Source of the DNA: CAYUYH01 sp964449175
GTDB lineage: Bacteria > Planctomycetota > Phycisphaerae > SM23-33
Direction of reading: 5' to 3'
Assembly: GCA_964449175.1 (NCBI GenBank)
Contig: CAYUYH010000035.1
Coordinates: 1 to 14,787, forward strand
Length of the DNA: 14,787 bases
Positions 9,227 to 14,787 of this stretch are shown here, one piece after another. A program made the translations under genes and the position numbers. Position 1 is the first letter of the stretch; every line of letters begins with the position of its first letter. Under the pieces are notes generated by a model. The model saw only the letters and a program-made list of their open reading frames with translations, did not search any database and was not told where the DNA came from.

Positions 9227-10984
9227 ATGGACGACAGGAAGCGCATCGACGGGGTGATCATATCGGGCTATCGCAGCTTCGGTGCTGAACCACAGAGAAT
9301 CGGCCCATTCGAGGAGATCAACATTCTTGTGGGAAGGAACAATTGCGGGAAGTCCAATATAATCAAGTTCCTGCGGGATCACTTCCCTTCAGTCGCCCAG
9401 GGGAGCTTTCCCAAGCTGACGCCCGACGACGCGCATCAGGGGCATCCCCCGAGCAAGCCTGTCCTCGGGTTTGCCCGCAACGTCCCTTCCGACGATCTGG
9501 CTTCGTTCCTAAGAGACATGTTCGAGGGTAGGTCAGGTGTCAATTTCGGCTTTCTCGCAGATAGCCTGCAGGCTTCTCCCGCCTATGACCCTCGGGGGGC
9601 GCTCTGGTTTCCGTATGAGCAGGTGCAGGGAGCGGCCCCGCGCATAGGTATTTCCGAAAGCCGGGTGCTGCGTCCGCTCCTTGACCAGAAGCAGAATCGT
9701 CAGTGGCTGGGGGTTGCGTCTGCTCTCGGAACTCACTATCCGAGCACCGACGACCGCAGCACATTGAACAACATAGCAGCTGTGATTCACCGTGTCGCTG
9801 AAGTGTGTCGGCCGAGTCCAATCATCAGGTTCGTTCAGGCCATACGTGAGGTCAAGGAGGCCGGACTGGATAGCTTCGATTGCAGTGGAAGGGCCCTCAT
9901 TCCGAAGCTGGCACGCCTGCAACACCCATCGCATAGGGAACAGACTGAGCGCGAGCGCTTTGACAAGATTGACCAGTTTGTGCGATCTGTGACGGGCAAG
10001 GAGGACGCCCGCTTGGAGATCCCAGACAACAAAGAGACTATCACAGTGCATATGGACGGGAAGGCCTTGCCCTTGGAGGCCGTTGGGACAGGGATACATG
10101 AAGTGGTTATTATTGCCGCTGCGGCCACCATTCACGACAACGTCGTTCTCTGCATCGAGGAACCTGAGATCCATCTTCACCCCGTCCTCCAGCGCAAGCT
10201 TCTGCAGTACCTCGCAGATCACACGAACAACCAGTACATCATCGCCACGCATTCGGCGCACATACTGGATACCGAGGGAGCGGCCGTCTTCCACGTCACC
10301 CATGACGGGACGCAGAGCAAGGTGGTCCCTGCGCTTGACCCTGCAAGGCGGGACGCTGTTTGCGCGGACCTAGGGTATAGGGCCTCTGACCTGCTACAGG
10401 CCAACTGCGTGATCTGGGTGGAAGGCCCGTCAGACCGTGTCTATATCAAGCATTGGCTCCAGGCAGTGGCTAAAGAAAAAGAACTAGTAGAGGGTATTCA
10501 CTACTCTATCATGTTCTATGGAGGGCGACTGCTGTCGCATCTACAGGCAGATGACAAGGAGGTTGATGGGTTCATAGCCCTCAAGCGCCTGAACCGCCAT
10601 ATATGCGTGATCATGGACAGCGACAAGAAGGACCAGGATGCGCGGCTCAACGCCACCAAGAAGCGCATAGAAGAGGAGCTCTGTGAGTCTGAGGGATTCA
10701 GCTGGATCACGGCTGGGCGAGAGATAGAGAACTACGTCCCGGCCTCGCTCCTCAGGGAGGCCATTCAGTGTGTCCGACCGGAGTGGGACACGGGGAAGTT
10801 GGAGTTCGGCCAGTACGATGACGTTCTGACATACACCCTTCCGGATGGAACTTCGAAGTCTGCCGACAAGGTGAAGGTTGCCCGTCAGGTCGAGAAGCAG
10901 GATCCCGTCCTCGACGTGCTTGACCTGCGGGAGCGAATGACTGAGGTAGTCGAGTTCATCAGAAGGGCAAACGGAGCGGACTAG
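9227..10984 (+). CDS. OLD-family ATPase with TOPRIM nuclease domain
   Basis: A 585-residue ABC-type ATPase fused to a C-terminal TOPRIM domain, as in overcoming-lysogenization-defect nucleases, which cut DNA and are often antiphage. Seen: Walker A GRNNCGKSN (36-44); ABC signature-like VGTGIHEVV (286-294); Walker B VVLCIEEPEIHLHP (306-319); H-loop IIATHSAHIL (338-347). The TOPRIM part has the Glu motif WVEGPSD (E399), DxD as MDSD (D464, D466) and REIENY (498-503). All key residues are present, so it should be active. AGGGG lies 10 bases before the ATG. No UvrD-like helicase follows, so it is not a Gabija pair; it fits the solitary (class 1) OLD group. Third codon positions carry visibly more A/T (ATA, AGA, AAT) than the flanking genes, suggesting horizontal acquisition. 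The stop is 8 bases from the convergent thioesterase stop. Confidence 0.85.
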   Translation: MDDRKRIDGVIISGYRSFGAEPQRIGPFEEINILVGRNNCGKSNIIKFLRDHFPSVAQGSFPKLTPDDAHQGHPPSKPVLGFARNVPSDDLASFLRDMFEGRSGVNFGFLADSLQASPAYDPRGALWFPYEQVQGAAPRIGISESRVLRPLLDQKQNRQWLGVASALGTHYPSTDDRSTLNNIAAVIHRVAEVCRPSPIIRFVQAIREVKEAGLDSFDCSGRALIPKLARLQHPSHREQTERERFDKIDQFVRSVTGKEDARLEIPDNKETITVHMDGKALPLEAVGTGIHEVVIIAAAATIHDNVVLCIEEPEIHLHPVLQRKLLQYLADHTNNQYIIATHSAHILDTEGAAVFHVTHDGTQSKVVPALDPARRDAVCADLGYRASDLLQANCVIWVEGPSDRVYIKHWLQAVAKEKELVEGIHYSIMFYGGRLLSHLQADDKEVDGFIALKRLNRHICVIMDSDKKDQDARLNATKKRIEEELCESEGFSWITAGREIENYVPASLLREAIQCVRPEWDTGKLEFGQYDDVLTYTLPDGTSKSADKVKVARQVEKQDPVLDVLDLRERMTEVVEFIRRANGAD

Positions 10985-10992
10985 GCCGCCGG

Positions 10993-11406
10993 CTAGCCCT
11001 CTTTGTCGGTCAGTGCGGCGGTCAGCCAGCCAGGCGGGCGAATGCATTTGCCGGCCTTGTCGGTGATCGGGTGGCGCGTGTAGCCGCGGACGACCTCTCG
11101 GCCGTCGGCGACGTGGCGCACGCAGATGTCGAACCGCACCGACGCCTTGCCGCACATCGCCCCGGCCACTGTCATCTCCAGCTCGTCGTCGAAGCCCGCT
11201 CTGCCGACGTAGTCCACGTGCGCCTCGACGACGGGCAGGTGCGCCCCGCGCCGCTCCATCTGGTCGTACGGCAGGCCGATCGCGCGCAGTAGCTCGACGC
11301 GCCCGTGCTCGAACCAGTCCAGCGCGCGAGAGTTGTAGAACGTGTTCATCCGGTCCACCTCGCTGTAGCGGACGCGGAAACGCACCGTGTGCATGGGTGT
11401 GGCCAT
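10993..11406 (-). CDS. Hotdog-fold acyl-CoA thioesterase (YbgC/4HBT type)
   Basis: A 137-residue single-domain thioesterase that would hydrolyse acyl-CoA esters in the cytosol; the substrate is unknown. Seen: FRVRYSEVDRMNTFYN (10-25), the family's active-site helix entry with Asp 18, followed by ALDWFEHGRVELLRAIG. A later strand pattern is HLPVVEAHVDYVGRAGFDDE and SVRFDICVRH. Length fits the family (about 130-140). Odd: the usual Gly after D-x-x is Asn 21, and the usual His after the Tyr is Asn 25. The ATG at 11406 is immediately preceded by an in-frame GTG (11409); GAGG stands 7 bases before the GTG and 10 before the ATG, so either may be used. It is divergent from the RACo gene and unrelated to the OLD gene beside it. 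Confidence 0.82.
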   Translation of the reverse strand: MATPMHTVRFRVRYSEVDRMNTFYNSRALDWFEHGRVELLRAIGLPYDQMERRGAHLPVVEAHVDYVGRAGFDDELEMTVAGAMCGKASVRFDICVRHVADGREVVRGYTRHPITDKAGKCIRPPGWLTAALTDKEG

Positions 11407-11431
11407 CACATCGACGCCTCAAAGACATTCC

Positions 11432-11473
11432 GCGTGCAACCCGCCTGCGGCGGGCCTTCGGCAAGTTGCACGC
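11432..11473. repeat. Nested inverted repeat folding as a small three-way junction
   Basis: The outer arms are GCGTGCAAC (11432-11440) and GTTGCACGC (11465-11473), a perfect 9-bp pair. Inside are two hairpins: CCGCC/GGCGG with loop TGC (11441-11445/11449-11453), then GCC/GGC with loop TTC (11454-11456/11460-11462). All but two bases of the interior are in stems or tight loops. It sits 26 bases upstream of the thioesterase start, probably in its leader. It may be a REP-like dispersed element or a regulatory structure. Confidence 0.6.
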
Positions 11474-11646
11474 CCTACGCCCCGTCGGCCCCATCGGCCG
11501 GGGGCGCGAGACGTATTTGTACACGCCGCACCCGGCGCGATCAAGGCAAGGGCAGTCGCGGCGGCGTGTACCTTCGCGGGCGGGAGTGTGATATCATCCC
11601 GGCCTTGTCGGGAGCGCGGCCGGCGTGGGCGGGCCGCGATGGTGAG

Positions 11647-13488
11647 ATGACTGACAAGCAGGTTCGCGTGACATTTCAGCCGAGCGGACGCGCGGTGCAC
11701 GTCCTGCCGGGCACGAAGGTGGTGGAGGCGGCCGGGCGGGCCGGACTGACCATCGAGACGCCGTGCGGCGGGGCCGGCGTGTGCGGCAAGTGTCGCGTAC
11801 AGTTCTCCTCCGGCGCGTGTCCGCCGAACGCCGCCGAGCGGGAGCTTCTCGACGACGCCCATCTCCAGGCCGGCTGGCGGCTGGCGTGTCAGACGGCCAT
11901 CTGCGGCGAGTCGACGATCTCGCTGCCAGCCGAGTCGCTCTTTGCCGCCGGCCAGCAGATCCTGACCGCCTCGCGCGAGGCGACCGAGGTTCAGCCGGCC
12001 GTGCGGAAGGTGCACGTGCGGCTGGAGCGCGGCGAGGACGATTCCGCCCAGGCCGACCTGCTGCTGCTCGAGAGGAAGCTCGGGCCGCTGAAGGTGGACC
12101 TGCCCGTGCTGGGCAAGCTGCCGGGGCTGCTGCGGGCGGGCGGCTTCACGGGCACGGCCGTGCTGACAGACCACCGGCTGATCGACTTCGAGCCCGGCGA
12201 CACGACCGCGGCGTGCTACGGCGTGGCCGTCGACGTCGGCACGACCACGCTCGTCGCGGCGCTGTTGGACCTGACCAGCGGCGAGGAGCTGGCCGTCGCG
12301 TCGGCCGTCAATCCGCAGATCAAGTTCGGCGACGACGTGCTGTCGCGGATCAAACACGCCGCCGGTCCGGGCGGGCTGGCCCAGCTCCGCTCTGCCGTCG
12401 CCGGCGCGGTCGACGAGCTGGCGGGGCGACTGTGCGAGCAGGCGTCCGTGCGGCGCGAGAACATCTACGAGGTCGCCTTCGCCGGCAACACGACGATGCA
12501 GCACCTGCTGTGCGGGATCGACCCGGCCTCGCTGGGGCAGATGCCGTTCTCCGCCGCCTGCGGGCGGGGGCTGATCGTCCCGGCCGGTGAGCTTGGCATC
12601 GACATCCACTCGCGCGGCGCGGCGTACGTGTTCCCGTGCATCGGCGGGTTCGTCGGCGGGGACACGGTCGCGGCGGTGCTGTCCAGCGGCGCAGCGGAGC
12701 TGCCCGGGCCGGTGCTGCTGGTGGACATCGGCACGAACGGCGAGATCGTGCTGGCGTGCGACGGCCGGCTGCTGGCGGCGTCGACGGCGGCCGGGCCGGC
12801 CTTCGAGGGCGCGCGGATTTCCATCGGCATGCGGGCGACGGCCGGCGCGATCGAGAAGGTGGTCTTCGACGGCGACGTGCGACTCAGCGTGATCGGCGAC
12901 GTCGCCCCGGCCGGCCTGTGCGGCAGCGGGCTGATCGACCTTGCCGCCGAGCTGCTGGCCGCGGGCATTGTCGCGCCGGCCGGCAGGCTGCTGCCGCCGG
13001 ACGAGCTGCCGGCGGACGTCCCGGCGGCGCTGCGAGGCCGCGTCGGACAGGACGAATCCGGCCGCACACGCTTCCTGCTCGCCGACGACCGCGACGGCGC
13101 CGCGGCGCCGCTGGCCGTCACGCAGCGCGACATCCGCGAGCTTCAGCTTGCCGTCGCCGCCATCCGCGCGGGCACGGCCATCCTGCTGCGACAGGCGGGC
13201 GTGGCCGGCGACGATCTTCAGCAGGTGCTCATCGCCGGCGGGTTCGGCGCGTTCATCCGCCGCTCCCACGCCCAGCGCATCGGCCTGCTGCCGGGGCACC
13301 TCGACCACCAGCGAATGCGGTTCATCGGCAACGCGTCGCTGGCCGGGGCGAAGTGGGCGCTGCTGTCGACGCGACTGCGGACGGAAGGCGAGCGCCTCGC
13401 CCGCCACGCCGAGCACGTCCAGCTGCACCAGGACGGCCGATTCCAGGACGAATTCGCCGAGGCGATGATCTTCCCGGCGAACTGCTGA
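11647..13488 (+). CDS. Corrinoid reductive activation protein (RACo family), 2Fe-2S plus ASKHA ATPase
   Basis: A 613-residue ATP-driven reductase of the RACo/RamA-like family (DUF4445), which returns inactive Co(II) corrinoid proteins to Co(I). Seen: an N-terminal plant-type 2Fe-2S ferredoxin domain with Cys 40, 46, 49 and 81 (CGGAGVCGKC and ACQTA); a linker domain; and an ASKHA ATPase with phosphate-1 VDVGTTT (195-201), NPQIKFGDDVLSRI, AFAGNTTMQHLL, phosphate-2 VDIGTNGEIVL (359-369) and adenosine motif IAGGFGAFI (529-537). The start is ATG 11647. The frame is open further left but without family similarity, and the GGTGAG directly abutting the ATG makes a weak ribosome-binding site. No corrinoid methyltransferase, acsCD or metH lies in the window, so its partner protein is not known. 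Confidence 0.88.
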   Translation: MTDKQVRVTFQPSGRAVHVLPGTKVVEAAGRAGLTIETPCGGAGVCGKCRVQFSSGACPPNAAERELLDDAHLQAGWRLACQTAICGESTISLPAESLFAAGQQILTASREATEVQPAVRKVHVRLERGEDDSAQADLLLLERKLGPLKVDLPVLGKLPGLLRAGGFTGTAVLTDHRLIDFEPGDTTAACYGVAVDVGTTTLVAALLDLTSGEELAVASAVNPQIKFGDDVLSRIKHAAGPGGLAQLRSAVAGAVDELAGRLCEQASVRRENIYEVAFAGNTTMQHLLCGIDPASLGQMPFSAACGRGLIVPAGELGIDIHSRGAAYVFPCIGGFVGGDTVAAVLSSGAAELPGPVLLVDIGTNGEIVLACDGRLLAASTAAGPAFEGARISIGMRATAGAIEKVVFDGDVRLSVIGDVAPAGLCGSGLIDLAAELLAAGIVAPAGRLLPPDELPADVPAALRGRVGQDESGRTRFLLADDRDGAAAPLAVTQRDIRELQLAVAAIRAGTAILLRQAGVAGDDLQQVLIAGGFGAFIRRSHAQRIGLLPGHLDHQRMRFIGNASLAGAKWALLSTRLRTEGERLARHAEHVQLHQDGRFQDEFAEAMIFPANC

Positions 13489-13501
13489 TGCTCGTTGCCT
13501 G

Positions 13502-13652
13502 GTTGACTGGTGGATGGGCGCGGCGCGCCGAGTGACCGATTGACTATTGACCATTGACTGTTGACGACTTGGACGAAACGTCGGAGAGGTTGTTCCCAGT
13601 TAACGAGTTAACCAGTTAACGAATCAACGAGTTGGCGGGGCAACCAGTCAAC
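13502..13652. repeat. Intergenic block of 7-bp and 8-bp tandem repeats between 9-bp inverted repeats
   Basis: Four 7-mers GATTGAC, TATTGAC, CATTGAC, TGTTGAC fill 13538-13565. Five 8-mers CAGTTAAC, GAGTTAAC, CAGTTAAC, GAATCAAC, GAGTTGGC fill 13597-13636. Flanking them, GTTGACTGG (13502-13510) and CCAGTCAAC (13644-13652) are exact inverted copies. The block is far richer in A/T than its surroundings and occupies nearly all of the space between the RACo and proB stops. It has no reading frame and no CRISPR spacing. Confidence 0.75.
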
Positions 13653-13677
13653 AAGTGCTCAAGGGGGACGCCATAGG

Positions 13678-14787
13678 TCACTCCTCTTTCCGCACGGTCA
13701 TGTTGTTGCGGTGGATGACCTCGTCGTAGGGCTTCTCGCCCAGTTCGGCGGCGATGGCGGAGGATTTCAGCCCCTTGATCTTGTCTATCTGGCGGGATGA
13801 GTAGTTCGTCAGCCCGCGCGCGATCTCCCGCCCGGCGGTGTTGAGCACGGCGATGGTGTCGCCTTGGGCGAACTTGCCTCGCACGGCGGTGATTCCGGAA
13901 GGCAGCAGGCTCTTGCCGCCGGCGACCAGCGCCTTGGCCGCCCCGTCGTCGACGACGATCCTGCCGGCTGCCCGCGCCGCCTGCCCGATCCACCGCTGCC
14001 GGCTGGTCATCCGCCGCCTGGACGGCACGAATACCGTGCCCAGCTTCTCCCCGGCGAGGATTCGCTCCAGCACGCGCGGGGCCGAGCCATTGGCGATGAC
14101 GGCGACCTCGCCGGCCCGCGTGACGATGCCGGCGGCCGTCAGCTTGCTGGCCATGCCGCCGGAGCCCAGGGCGGTCTTGTCCGACCGCGCCAGGGCCAGG
14201 GCGCCCTCGTCCACCTCGGTTATCACGTCCAGCAGCTCGCCGTCCTTCATCACGCCGTCGACGGCGGTCAGGAAGATCGCCACGTCGGCCCGCAGCATCG
14301 TCGCGACCAGGGCTGCCAGCACGTCGTTCTCGCCGAAGCGGATTTCCTCCACGGCGACGGTGTCGTTCTCGTTGATGATGGCCAGCGCGCCGTACTCCTC
14401 CAGGGCCGCCAGCGTGTTGCGGATGTTGAGGTATCGCGCGCGATCCTCGAAGTCGTCTCGCGTGAGCAGCACCTGCGCGACCTTGACGCCGCAGCGGGCG
14501 AAGGCGTCGTGGAAGGCCAGCATCAGCCGCCCCTGCCCCACGGCCGCCGCAGCTTGGAGCCGCGGCATGGTCTTCGGCCGCGACGGCAGGCCCAGCTCGC
14601 CTAGCCCCGAGCCAATCGCCCCGCTGGACACCAGCGTGACCTTCCGCCCGGCCGACATGATGGCGCCGATCTGCGCCGACAGCCCGGCGACGGCTGACAG
14701 GTCGAGCCGGCCCGTCGTGTCGCACAGACTGTTCGTGCCGACCTTCACGACGATTCGGCTGCACTTGGTGATGATGTCGCTTCTTAC
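13678..14787 (-). CDS. proB: Glutamate 5-kinase (first codons beyond right edge)
   Basis: It phosphorylates glutamate to gamma-glutamyl phosphate, the first step of proline synthesis. Seen: the amino-acid kinase domain with RIVVKVGTNSL, VSSGAIGSGLGELG, IINENDTVAVEEIRFGEND, FLTAVDGVM and GSGGMASKLTAA. A C-terminal PUA domain follows (about the last 90 residues, GRIVVDDGAAKALVAGGKSL to IHRNNM). A GTG at 14748 could start a shorter form, but that would drop part of the first strand (IVV), and the frame stays open with SDIITKCSRIVV to the window edge, matching the usual ProB N-terminus. The true start therefore lies just outside. At least 369 residues, against about 370 for the two-domain family. 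proA does not follow; the gene ends at the tandem-repeat block. Confidence 0.94.
   Translation of the reverse strand, partial: VRSDIITKCSRIVVKVGTNSLCDTTGRLDLSAVAGLSAQIGAIMSAGRKVTLVSSGAIGSGLGELGLPSRPKTMPRLQAAAAVGQGRLMLAFHDAFARCGVKVAQVLLTRDDFEDRARYLNIRNTLAALEEYGALAIINENDTVAVEEIRFGENDVLAALVATMLRADVAIFLTAVDGVMKDGELLDVITEVDEGALALARSDKTALGSGGMASKLTAAGIVTRAGEVAVIANGSAPRVLERILAGEKLGTVFVPSRRRMTSRQRWIGQAARAAGRIVVDDGAAKALVAGGKSLLPSGITAVRGKFAQGDTIAVLNTAGREIARGLTNYSSRQIDKIKGLKSSAIAAELGEKPYDEVIHRNNMTVRKEE

Noticed and set aside
9227..10984. Gabija or PARIS defence system
   Set aside because: Gabija needs an adjacent UvrD-like GajB and PARIS a separate or fused DUF4435 partner. The next gene is an unrelated thioesterase on the other strand and the C-terminus reads as OLD-type TOPRIM.
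11419..13554. Long minus-strand open frame opposite the RACo gene
   Set aside because: Antisense shadow; the plus frame has all 2Fe-2S and ASKHA motifs, and this frame overlaps intergenic repeats.
13538..13636. CRISPR array
   Set aside because: Units are 7-8 bases, directly abutting, with no spacers and no cas genes.
14748..14787. proB starting at GTG 14748 inside the window
   Set aside because: This would cut off part of the first beta-strand (IVV) needed for the kinase fold; the frame is open to the edge with family-like sequence.

Overview
The window is GC-rich and almost fully coding, with housekeeping genes on both strands. The suggested organism is a Planctomycetota-like bacterium, possibly from an anaerobic or sediment lineage. 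This is inference from several features: a nusA-infB pair lacking the usual rimP and ylxR neighbours, long Ala/Pro/Glu/Lys-rich low-complexity regions in IF-2 and NusA, TTG and GTG starts, and a RACo-type corrinoid activator. No 16S rRNA or other decisive marker is present.

Left part (1-3641): the 5' half of infB (running off the left edge) and all of nusA are read leftwards. Upstream of nusA lies a 715-base gene-free stretch. It carries a near-consensus sigma-70 promoter (TTGACT, 16 bases, TATAAT) and, about 455 bases downstream, a hairpin plus T-run terminator. The ends of the predicted transcript are complementary and it is rich in hairpins. It is either an unassigned structured RNA or a long attenuated nusA leader.

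Middle part (3642-9083): leuB (3-isopropylmalate dehydrogenase) is read rightwards. It converges on a TPR gene overlapping a small FlgN/FliT-like coiled-coil gene, both read leftwards. Next comes ilvB-ilvN (acetolactate synthase, both subunits), also leftwards. The ilvBN leader has a TTGACA/17/TAGCAT promoter and a previously unlabelled 32-codon reading frame that ends Leu-Leu-Val-Leu-Pro-Val-Val-Leu-Val-Leu-stop. The stop codon touches a 10-bp hairpin. This is the layout of a branched-chain amino-acid attenuator and is the best regulatory finding here. leuB and ilvBN together cover steps of leucine and valine synthesis.

Right part (9084-14787): an orphan OLD-family ATPase/TOPRIM nuclease gene, with more A/T at third codon positions than its neighbours, looks like a defence-type insertion. 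It converges on a hotdog-fold acyl-CoA thioesterase. Then come a compact three-way-junction repeat, a 2Fe-2S/ASKHA corrinoid-activation protein (RACo family), a short block of 7-bp and 8-bp tandem repeats, and proB (glutamate 5-kinase with PUA domain), whose first codons lie beyond the right edge.
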